Shown here piece after piece: positions 10,661-19,099 of a stretch of 64,000 nt of DNA (its first letter is position 1; every line of letters starts with the position of its first letter). The stretch is from Ornithodoros turicata (Eukaryota > Arthropoda > Arachnida > Ixodida > Argasidae). Both the position numbers and the translations under genes were made by a program. The stretch covers positions 62,001 through 126,000 of the forward strand of contig NW_026999471.1 of NCBI RefSeq assembly GCF_037126465.1. Reading direction: 5' to 3'. The notes below the pieces were generated by a model that worked only from the letters and a program-made list of their open reading frames with translations, made no database searches and was not told the DNA's origin.

Positions 10661-12013
10661 AGACAAAGGAGAAGCCTTCGCCGTGCGGCGCAGGCTCCTA
10701 GCACTAACCCGCCCCACTCCAGTCAACCGACTCCTGCCCCATCCTACATGAAGCGGAGGAGTTGCTGATCCGGGTTCGGAAGTCACCCTTGAAGCCTCAG
10801 CAGAAGTTAGTAATTCTCCGGTACTACCTGCTTCCACGACTACGTCACAGACTTGTCCTTGGCCGCTGGAGCGTCAAGCAACTCCAGCGTCTCGACACCA
10901 CCTTTCGCGGTGCAGTACGCGGATGGCTACATCTCCCCCATGACACCACCAACTGCTTTTTTCCATGCCCCTACTACCCACGGTGGCCTTGACATCCCCT
11001 CCCTACGGGTCTCCATCCCGGTTCAGCAGCGTCAGCGCCTTCAACGGTTTACCAGACCTTCTCACCCCATAGTCCGAGAGGCGCTCCGGTGCGAGAACAT
11101 GAGGTCACTTCTCGAGAGGGCCAAGATATCATCCCATCATGGTGGCCATCTCCTATCAACGAAGATCCACATACACAAGTACTGGGCAACGACTCTCCAC
11201 GCCACGAATGACGGTAAAGCTCTCGCAGATGCCGTCTTCGTCCCTTATGCGCACCGTTGGATTGCAGAGGGGACCAGAATCCTCCCTGGACGCCAGTTCA
11301 TCGATTGCGTGAAGATCCCCATCAATGCGCTGCCGTGCCGCACCCGATCCGGGCGCGGCCTCGATGGAGCAAGAGAATGTAGGGCGGGCTGCAGGTCCGA
11401 AGAAACCCTCTCGCATATTCTGCAGATGTGCCATAGAACGCACGGGGCACGGACGAAACGACACGACAACATAGTGCGCTTCGTGGCGAAGAGACTCCAG
11501 GAGTGTGGATGGACAGCATATATCGAGCCCAGATACACCGTACCGGAAGGCATTCTGAAGCCGGACCTCGTAGTGAGGAGGGGTGCCCAGGTAGCCATAC
11601 TTGATGGAGGAACGGGCAACGGGGAAGAAGTAGTAGTAACGGGCATTGCCCTCGAACTTGCCCACCAACACAAGATTCTCAAGTACGGTAATCAGGACCT
11701 ACTCTCCGAAGTGAAGGTCGACTCTGAAGAGGTCCCGCTCGTGGGAAGCATAACGCTCTCGTTCCGCGGTATATGGGCGAAGGCGAGTTCCGACATGTTA
11801 CTGGACCTAGGACTCAGCAGAAGAGACATAGGAGCCATATCTATCATAGCTCTCGAAGGCAGCGTAAGAAGTTATAGAGTCTTTGGACGCATGACGACGG
11901 TGGTCTCCCACCGGTGAAGTAGGGAGTCGGCCTGGAGCGGACGCAGAAGACGACCCACGTTGGGTTGAGTTTTGGTATCTCTTCCATATAAGAGAGATTT
12001 GTATTTAAAAAAA
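10661..12013 (+). mobile_element. R2-like element, copy 2: 3' part (thumb, CCHC knuckle, endonuclease)
   Basis: This plus-strand fragment begins inside the RT thumb (LKPQQKLVILRYYLLPRLRH at about 10790-10850), lacks all upstream RT and finger sequence, and runs to a short A-rich end near 12006-12013. It complements copy 1, which lacks exactly this C-terminal part. The coding region changes frame near 10950-10980, so the copy is dead. Confidence 0.75.
10853..11917 (+). pseudogene. R2-like C-terminal CCHC zinc knuckle and restriction-like endonuclease
   Basis: The recognisable part starts near 10950 after a frameshift from the thumb frame, at THGGLDIPSLRV (the GGLG-type motif). It then shows CRAGCRSEETLSHILQMC, the CCHC knuckle, followed by RTKRHDNIVRFVAKRL. 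The endonuclease signature follows: KPDLVVRRGAQVAILD, matching the PD...D arrangement of R2-type restriction-like endonucleases, which nick the target site for reverse transcription. The first ~30 residues of the frame (before 10950) are out-of-frame shadow. The end at 11917 is a normal stop, close to the element's 3' end. Confidence 0.8.
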
Positions 12014-12149
12014 GCTGAATGACACAAACGACGACCAAGTATCACACTCACCATGTTTTTGAAATACAGTTCATTCAAAAACGAGTGATAGGCGGCAGTA
12101 AGGAACAACAACAACAACTTTATTTTGAGATGGAGAGTGGGGAGGTTCA

Positions 12150-12600
12150 TCACCGGAGGCGATACTGTACCCTATTGCTGGTGGGGATGTGGGGAATAAA
12201 ATAATGAGCCCCTTCACAATAACGATCGAAGTCCGATGGTGTCCAGAAATGTCGAAAGAGCTTTGAGCGCAGATCGTTGCTGGGCTGAATTGGGCCAGGG
12301 ACCAAGCACTTTCGATAGGGAAAGGGGGCGAGAGTCCAGCTGACTAATAGACTCGGAGAGTGCTGTTCGGGAATGTTGGTAGTGGGGCGATGAAGAAGAA
12401 TATGCTCCGAATCCTCAAGAGCACCACAGTGGCAGTAGGTGGGAGAGTTAACTTGTCTCAAGCGGTAACGCCACTGAGCTGTAAAGGTCACATCGGGTCG
12501 CATTCGGTGGATTAATGCAGCACCTTGACGGGAGGTGTTTCGTGGCATGCGGAAAGCGAGTGTTGGATCAACTCGGCTCAACATAGATGGGGGAGAATGT
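12150..12600 (-). pseudogene. I-like LINE C-terminal Cys-rich tail
   Basis: The minus-strand frame shows HRMRPDVTFTAQWRYRLRQV followed by NSPTYCHCGALEDSEHILLH. This resembles the C-terminal segment of I-like and R1-like pol proteins, where a CxCG...EHxLxxC motif follows RNase H. The last expected Cys is replaced by an Arg (LLHRP). It is out of frame with the RNase H domain upstream. Confidence 0.65.
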
Positions 12601-13088
12601 CTGTTGTCCATTGGCGGCAAGCCACGGGTGTCACGAGGCGTCGCAGAATGGAACGGCGGTCTCCTCTCAGCAGAACAATACTGGTCCGTTTCCGATACGA
12701 GAGCGCTGCTTCTGCGGCGCTGTCGGCCTGTTCGTTCCCCACGACACCGCAATAGGCTGGGACCCACTGGAGAACTAGTCTGTGGCCTGCTGCGTAGACA
12801 GTGTGGTATGTCATTAACACATCTTTGACTAGGGGTGCGGATGGGCCTCGTATGCAAGAATTTTCAATAGCTTCCAGTGCAGATTTGGAGTCTGTGAAGA
12901 CTGCCCATTCCCGCGGTGTAAAATCAGCGATGCGTTGTAGAAAGAAAAGGATGGCATAGAGTTCCGCAGCTGTGGAGGAGGTGGGATGTGAAAGGCGTCG
13001 TCCTTGCACTACGCCTTCGGATGGTATGACGAATCCTGAGGCGGGCTTCTTGTTTCGGAATGCACCATCTGTATATGCTGCCGTAAAC
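12578..13088 (-). pseudogene. LINE RNase H domain
   Basis: RNase H removes RNA from the RNA:DNA hybrid during retrotransposition. The open frame extends upstream of the first Met. It reads AYTDGAFRNKKPASGFVIP, then TAAELYAILFFLQ, FTDSKSALEAIE, and WVPAYCGVVGNEQADSAA. All four expected acidic positions (YTDG, AAEL, FTDS, EQAD) are present. The usual HxGxxGNExAD motif has Tyr in place of the His, a common position for functional loss. The RT domain lies just upstream in a different frame. Confidence 0.75.
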
Positions 13089-13207
13089 GTAGAAAACTTC
13101 TCGTCTACCAGAGCATGAAAATGGGCTCGGAGGACTTGAGGGGGGACCTGATCTCTTCTTTCCAGGAGGTTCGGGAGGCTTACGAAAGTCGGCGGTACCG
13201 GCAGAGA

Positions 13208-14530
13208 TCAGGATGCTTCCGGTGGTATAATGACCTTAGCTATGAAACCAGTGAGGGTCTGGCGTGTCCTCTGCGCTTCTCGATAGAAGTCGCTTTCAGT
13301 GCGGTATCGAATTTTCCTGAGGAGCGGATGACCGGAAATGTGAGCACGCAAACGTAGGAAGTGCCGAGCGGTTTCACGTTCACGTTGAACCTCTACCGGG
13401 AGTTCACCAGCTTCAACCAGTACTTGCCGTGTTTCAGCCATTCTTGGAACTCCGAGGCATCGACGAAAGCTTCGAGCAAACAGGGACCGAAGGCTGTTCA
13501 ATGATGTTGTTGATATCTTGAGCAGAATAGGAAGGCTGTAAATCACAGTCGCCCTCACCAACGCCGCGTGAACTGCGAGCAAGGAACGCTGATCACAACC
13601 CCATCCTGAGTCGGAAAGATGTTGAATTGCAAGGAGCCATCGCTGCACTTTAGTTTCAAGGTGTTTAATGTGGCGAGCCAAGCGCAAGTATGAGTCGATT
13701 ACCACGACAAGGAAGCGGTGGAAGCGTACCGGCTCAAGCTTCTTGGCACCAACCCAAAGAGGGAAATTGGTCATAGCTTTGCACATGAAAGGGAGCTCGA
13801 CGCACTTTTCGGGTGAAAGGCCCATCCCGAGGTGCGTGAGGTACGTATGGACGTTATTTAAAGCGAACTGCAGGCGGCGCTGTATGACTGGGCGTGATTT
13901 TCCTACTGTCCAAAGGGCGACCTCATCTGCATACACGGAAAACGACACTTTGCGAGGAATTACTGATTGTAGGCGGGCCATCACCACATTAAAGAGTGTC
14001 GGACTGAGAATACTTCCTTGGGGAACTCCTTGATGAACAGGATGCTGAGGGCTTTGGTCTTGGGACGTACGGACAGCGACAGTTCGGTTCGTAAAGAAGT
14101 CTTGGAGCCACATGAAGAGCCGACCTGATACCCCAAACGAGCGCAAGGCGTGCAGCACACAGATGTGCGAGACGGTATCATATGCGCGCTTGATGTCGAG
14201 GAAAACCGATAGGACGATCCGCCGATGGGCACGAGCATGTTGGACTGTAGAGACTAGGTCGAGAACTGGCTCGATGGAGCTTAGGTGGCGAAGGAATACA
14301 CCCATTTCTTGAGGGAACGCACGTTGTTTTTCGAGCCACCAGTCGAGGCGATGCAAAACCATTCTCTCCATCAGTTTTCCCATGCAGCTTGTCAGGCTCA
14401 CAGGGCGAAAGAAGGATAGCGCATTTGAGGGCTTGCCTGGTTTCAAAATGGGAACAACGAATGCCTCCTTCCAGGTAGGTGGTAAAGATTCTTTTTGCCA
14501 AGATGTATTATACACATGAAGGAGTGTCAT
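13208..14530 (-). pseudogene. I-like LINE reverse transcriptase with YADE active site
   Basis: This 440-codon frame covers most of the RT: VPILKPGKPSNALSFFRPVS, SVFLDIKRAYDTVSH (first Asp), QGVPQGSILSPTLFNV, and FSVYADEVALW. The catalytic pair is YADE (13933-13922) where active enzymes have YADD. The conserved FRPISLTSC and GFR regions are also altered: GFR is replaced by MGVF. The copy is probably inactive. Its start at 14530 is the 5' truncation, with an ORF still open there. Confidence 0.8.
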
Positions 14531-14622
14531 CCGTCAAGGTTTCACAGTGCGGCATAGGTGATTTTTTCGGGTCCCGGGGACGAGCCGGCGTTCCCATGTG
14601 GTGTATCCCGTTTGAAACTCTT

Positions 14623-14818
14623 AAAAATAACCTTTCAAAAATAAACGTGTAAGTAGTCACGGTTAATAATAAATCTCCCAGAATATATGCTTAAAGATCA
14701 ACGCACAAAAATAATCGCTCAAATATCCCCGTGTAAATAAAACCGCTAAGAAATCCCCGGTTAAGAATATGTCGTTAAAAATAAATCGTTTCAGAATCCC
14801 CCCAAAATCAACCATACG
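14623..14818. repeat. 14-unit, 14-bp degenerate tandem array (consensus near AAAAATAAACGNTT)
   Basis: Cutting the sequence every 14 bases from 14623 gives fourteen units in strict register. Examples are AAAAATAACCTTTC, AAAAATAAACGTGT, AAAAATAATCGCTC, AAATATCCCCGTGT, AAATAAAACCGCTA and AAAAATAAATCGTT. Each has an A-rich first half and a C/G/T-rich second half. No unit is identical to its neighbour, yet the phase is not lost once in 196 bp. Confidence 0.75.
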
Positions 14819-15087
14819 GTTGCTACTGTCACGTGGTATGGCCGCGAGTAAAATAGACAATCCGCTTCGACAAATAATCCCAAAGTCGGCGAATTTAATT
14901 GGACTCCTGCCATGAGTATACTTCGTACGTCGGACTTCCATACTTCGTACGCATAGCAAGCGTACTTCATTTGAACGTCAGTGTAAAGCGAACTCAGAGC
15001 ACACGGACGAAAGAATGAGCGCTCAGCACTACCACAGTTCCCGTCGATGCTTTGTCAAGCGAAATAACTCGGGACATGCATATAATA

Positions 15088-15461
15088 CCCCTGTCGCACG
15101 GGCACTTTCTATGCTGCTTGAGACCGATCCGCATTGACTTCCTCAAGAGTGCTCGACATTTGCGCAGCTACACGGGCCAATCTGAATGCGCATTGACGGG
15201 TTGGATTGCAGCGCAATAGCCAATAGCCGCAAAGACCGCGCGGTTCGAGATTACACGCTGCGCGGTCGGAGATCGCTCGCTGTGATCGAGAGTGCTTTGA
15301 ATGCAGCTTGAGAAGCCCGATCCCGTTTCGGGGCCTGCATTGAGCCGAGCTGCATTGAAGCTCGATCCTGCTCAACGGTGCCCGTTTGTCTACGCCTGAT
15401 CTGCATTGAGTTTGATGCGCATTGGCTCAATGCAGCTCGAAGGTGCCCGTGCGTCGGCACC
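15088..15461. mobile_element. ~370-bp inverted-repeat (MITE-like) element with GCATTGA repeats
   Basis: The left end CTGTCGCACGGGCACTTTC and the right end, read on the other strand as CCGACGCACGGGCACCTTC, form imperfect inverted repeats of about 35 bp. They continue into GCTGC-TTGAG on both sides. Inside, GCATTGA or its complement recurs at least six times (near 15131, 15191, 15337, 15352, 15402 and 15421). No coding sequence is visible. Target duplication is unclear. Confidence 0.65.
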
Positions 15462-16555
15462 ATTAACGGACCCGTAACTATAGAGAGTGGCCACCACATA
15501 ACTATTTCGTTCCCTGTTTCCCCTCTGTGCCCGTTTCTGGTATTTCCCATAACGGACGCAGAGCGCGGTGGTTTAAATAAAGCAAACAGAGAAATGGAAA
15601 AGCTCACAGTCCAAAAAGCTTCGAAAGGTACTAGCATTCCCTTTCCAAGAGAAAACAAATACTATATATTGCTTGTCGCGCCCACTTCCGCGAATTCGAG
15701 GGTACTGCTCGCCTCCGAAACAAAACGATGGGTGAGCTGTCTAAGTATAATTCGATTATATGCACAAAAACAACAGTCATGTGAGGAGTTGCGTGGTGTA
15801 TTAACTCTGGAACAAGGTAACGCCTGTGTTTCTTACTCCTCTTGGTCTGAGACACTCAGTAGGTTCATCGAAAGTTAAATTTGAGAGTGCCACAGAATTC
15901 CGCATCTCTGCCTCTTTCGCAAGAAGTGCTCAATGTAACATATGATGATACATGTATCATCACTTAACATCAGGTTGAAGATGTCATGTGTCTATTATGC
16001 ATATTTTCCCCGAGTGTGGAAGAAATATGCACAGAATGTAAATAATCGCGGATATTATAACTCAACGTGCATTGTTTTCACCCTGTACAGGTAATGCCTT
16101 ACTGACACTCTTGCTGTAGCCCCAGCTGTCATAGTTCATTGATCTTGCTGCTAACAAACAAAACAATTGTCTTTGGACCTCAAGTAACAGCATATGTGGG
16201 AAGTCTGGTTAACCTGTGCACGGTGTTTGGCACATTTTATTTGACACATAATGCATTATTCCTTGTTAAATCTAGCTTCCTAAGTCGCTTTATTGTTTCA
16301 GATGCCTCCAAGAAATATATCTTAGAGCTATCATCTAGCATGATCTGTAAAGGTGTTGAAGACGGTGTATCATCGCATGTACATCAGGCAAGAGTGTGAT
16401 TGTTCAACAGACATGTCAGAGGGATGATGAACGATATCAATAAAAAAAGAAAGAAGCTGAATGATTTGTTATTTCCTAATATACACAGCGCAATAGGGTG
16501 CACAAATTATACGGGATCCCCACGAGAGACTTGGAATTCCACCATTTTAGACTAT
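15462..16555. other. Non-coding stretch; contains a perfect 20-bp palindrome
   Basis: No gene is recognisable. The segment 15943-15962 is a perfect palindrome, TGATGATACATGTATCATCA. The longest open frames (for example 15378-15878 plus) lack any family resemblance and start inside the preceding repeat element. Confidence 0.4.
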
Positions 16556-16760
16556 ATGTAGGAACCTATTTGCATGTAGGACCCAACGTAGGTCCCGCAA
16601 TCAAATAGGATCCTGTTTATATGTAGGATCGCATTTGCACGTAGGTCCCACAACCAAATAGGATCCTGTTTATATGTAGGATCGCATTTGCATGTAGGAC
16701 CCACAATTAAACAGGTTCCTATTTGTATGTAGGTTCCTTCATCATATGTAGGACCTGGTG
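16556..16760. repeat. 53-bp tandem repeat, about 3.5 copies, rich in ATGTAGGA
   Basis: Units starting near 16596, 16649 and 16702 are 53 bp apart. They share AAATAGGATCCTGTTTATAT, then GTAGGATCGCATTTGCAYGT and AGGWCCC. The ATGTAGG motif recurs throughout, including the flanks. The array abuts the truncated end of the gypsy remnant at about 16785. Confidence 0.85.
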
Positions 16761-16900
16761 TCATAATACTGCCACGAATCATCATCTCATGGCCGTCGAT
16801 GAGTATTTTCAGGTTATTGGTAATTTTTCGAGCGTCGTGTTGGTGCTGCGTTGCTGTTCGTCAAGTTGGAGGAATTGTAACTTGTCGTCGGTCCACAGCT

Positions 16901-18241
16901 TCACCTCCCGGAGCTGCAGTCTTCAGTTTTCCCGGTGAGGGCTGCGCCACACAGGTCGTCTTGCCGGTGACGGTGAACGTGCTCTTCCTGGCGACCTGAT
17001 GCGGTGGGGGACGCTCGGGGACAGGTCGCGTGGCCAGCCAGCAGAAGCATTCTGCTGCCGTAGATAGTCTTCCATTGCGGCGGGGCGACTACGGCGCTGG
17101 GGGCGGGGGGCGTCGGGTGAAAAACCGGGAAGGCCAAGTCGTCGGTAGGGACATCGGCGATAGACGTGGTTGACCTCTCCGCAGTGGTAGCAGAGAGGTC
17201 TGAAGTCGGGAGTCCGCCAAACGTCCGTTTTGCAAAACGGCTGAGAGTGTGGCGGGACGCTCGGAGTAGGTTGGACAGGCCGAGGAGGCGTCCAACTGTT
17301 TCCGTAGTACGATGGACGAGTTTCACAGTCACCTGTCTCACAGCGGCGGCGTAGGTTGGTCTCGGTACTTCGGCGTCGGGGTTGGCGGTTGACGATGTCT
17401 GGATTGCCTGCCGAACCTCGTCCTTGATGATCGCACCGATCGAAGACAAAGGGTCTTGAGCCTTCTCAGGACAGAGGAGAGCTCGTACTTCTTCGCGTAC
17501 CACCTCTCGAATCAGCTGTCTGAGCCATCCGACGTCGAGGCCAGCGGTCGTGGAGAAAGCCTCGTAGCCCTGGTGTCGTTCGTTGACGGTAGCGCGAGAG
17601 AGCAGGGTCCTCTCAATGCGGACGGCTTCGTCCAGAAAAGCGTCGGTCGTGGCGGGTGGATCCCGGGACAGGGCGCGAAAAATTTCTTCTTTTACGCCCC
17701 TCATGAGTCGCTGAACCTGCTTCTCCTCGGATGCTTTGGTGTCAGCTCGCCGGAAGAGCCGCAACACATCTTTGACGAAGCCTGTAACGTTTTCGTTTGG
17801 CAGCTGGATCCGTCTCTGGAGCAGATGTTCAGCGCGTTCAGCTCGTTCAGCTCGTTGTTGAAAAGCGAACGCCTCGCGGAGTTTGCTTTTGAAGACGTCC
17901 CAGGACGTGAGCGAAGTCTCCCGGTTCTCGAACCATGTCTTCGCGGTGCCCTCCAGGGAGAAATAGACGTTGACGAGCTTCTGGTCGTCACTCCAGTTGT
18001 TGAACTTGGCGATCCGCTCATAGTGGTCGACCCAATCGTCCACGTCGTCGTAATACTCCCCGCTGCATGTCTTCGGCGACCGTGCAGGGGCTATGGGCGT
18101 GGCAACAGGTTGCGCCACTTGGGTACTGGTCTCCGCAGTCATCTTCTTCTTGCGTTTAGGGGGTTCTAATGGACCGAATTCTGCACGCAGACCAAGCTGT
18201 CTTCTGCTTTGTCGCAGTTGGCTTTCCAGGCAGTTGGACAA
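16901..18241 (-). pseudogene. Gypsy gag (retrotransposon Gag capsid domain)
   Basis: Gag builds the particle that holds the element's RNA. The first ATG in frame is at 18142 (MTAETSTQVAQ). The capsid-like domain reads YDDVDDWVDHYERIAKFNNW, SLEGTAKTWFENRE and SWDVFKSKLREAF, followed by a basic helical region with an AERAERAEHLL repeat. The downstream CCHC knuckle CYHCGEVNHVYRRC (17192-17151) is well formed but in another frame. The last part of this frame (after about residue 330) is therefore out-of-frame translation and the gene is broken. Confidence 0.8.
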
Positions 18242-18267
18242 GGAATACCCTGCATCTCCACCAGAAA

Positions 18268-18612
18268 TGTCACGAAGCGAAATGGGTCGGCGAGTCGTCG
18301 AATAAACAGCGAACGGTTTATTAGACTACTTGGTAGCAAAACACAAGAGTGATCGCTCTCTGAACACAACTGAGTCCAAAGAATGAATGCTCCAGCTTGG
18401 AGCGCACTCAGCATTTAAGCGTCGCGCCGAAAAGTCTAGAAACAGCACGTGCGTTTGCCAGAGAGCAGGCGATGTGTCTGGAAGCTTCTTGCTTCTTCTT
18501 CAGCATGCGCCAGGATGAGATGTACCGTTTCGTGCCTGCCCTGGAAGTTTCGCGATGATGATTCTTTGCAATACCAGTCAAGTCAATACTAGTCAAGTAG
18601 GAATTTCCAACA
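18268..18612 (-). repeat. 345-bp LTR of the gypsy remnant
   Basis: Read on the minus strand the LTR starts TGTTGGAAATTCC and ends CGCTTCGTGACA, giving canonical TG...CA ends. It contains a CTAATAAACCG polyadenylation-type signal close to its 3' end. The element body follows immediately. Only one LTR is present in this window, so no target duplication can be read. Confidence 0.75.
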
Positions 18613-18744
18613 GGGTTAGCTCGATTAGTGTGAAGACGCGGTCCATAACTTCCGGTGGACGGGGCCAGTCTTGGTGAAGCTCAGCCGTCAAACTGTGGAC
18701 AAAACTGCGGTGTAGCCGTGCCGTCGAGGCAGCCGCCGGTGTCG

Positions 18745-19080
18745 TTAATACCACACAAAAGTCGCTAGCGTGTTGTCGCCTACACCCTTAACGATAGCCA
18801 AGGCCGCGAGAGGATTCTTTTGAGGTGGCGCCTCCTTCAGAGATCGGATTGTCCGCCAGATCTTCGTGGCCGGGTCAAACGGCGAAAAGTGGTGACAAAA
18901 CTTACGCCAATGCTTCCTGTCCTCTTTCTTAAGTTCTTGTGTTACATTAGCTTTCATCCGGCGGTATTCCACAATGTCCGTAAGTCGCTCTGTCCGACGA
19001 GCCGTTCTTTCTGCTCGGCGACATAATTCTCTAAGGTGGTTAATTGCTGGAGAATGAACGACATGTCCTGTTACCCTTTT
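18745..19080 (-). pseudogene. LINE pol fragment (linker between endonuclease and RT)
   Basis: The minus strand encodes RRAERTARRTERLTDIVEYR and KEDRKHWRKFCHHFSPFDPA followed by TKIWRTIRSLKEAPP. This resembles the region before the RT in I- and Jockey-like LINE pol proteins, where a basic helix precedes an SWKxxRxL-type motif. Neither endonuclease nor RT is present. The fragment is bounded on one side by a C-run (19112-19126), where the R2-like copy 3 begins. Confidence 0.55.
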
Positions 19081-19099
19081 AGACAATGAATCAGGACAG

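Larger units (their letters stand above)
12104..14530 (-). mobile_element. RNase H-bearing LINE fragment (I-like group), 5'-truncated
   Basis: On the minus strand the order is RT (14530-13208), RNase H (about 13088-12578) and a Cys-rich C-terminal tail (about 12560-12150), ending in ATAAAGTTGTTGTTGTT near 12104-12125. The (GTT)n tail and the RT-RNase H order fit the I/Outcast-like clades. The apurinic endonuclease and the first ORF are missing, so the copy is 5'-truncated. It meets the R2-like copy 2 tail to tail, about 90 bp apart. Confidence 0.8.
16786..18612 (-). mobile_element. Ty3/gypsy LTR retrotransposon remnant (LTR, gag, start of protease)
   Basis: The minus strand reads LTR (18612-18268), a short leader with TTCTGGTGGAG directly after the LTR, gag (18241-16901), and a CCHC knuckle in another frame (17192-17151). 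A segment like the beginning of the protease domain (LKILIDGHEM, about 16820-16790) follows, after which the sequence changes to the 53-bp repeat. RT, RNase H, integrase and the second LTR are missing. The family differs from the complete gypsy element at 52-57 kb in LTR and gag sequence. Confidence 0.8.

Noticed and set aside
16552..16785. A repetitive small protein
   Set aside because: It is just the translation of the 53-bp tandem repeat.
16723..18305. Plus-strand open frames opposite the gypsy gag (e.g. 17456-18169)
   Set aside because: They are antisense shadows of the minus-strand gag frame and show no family resemblance.
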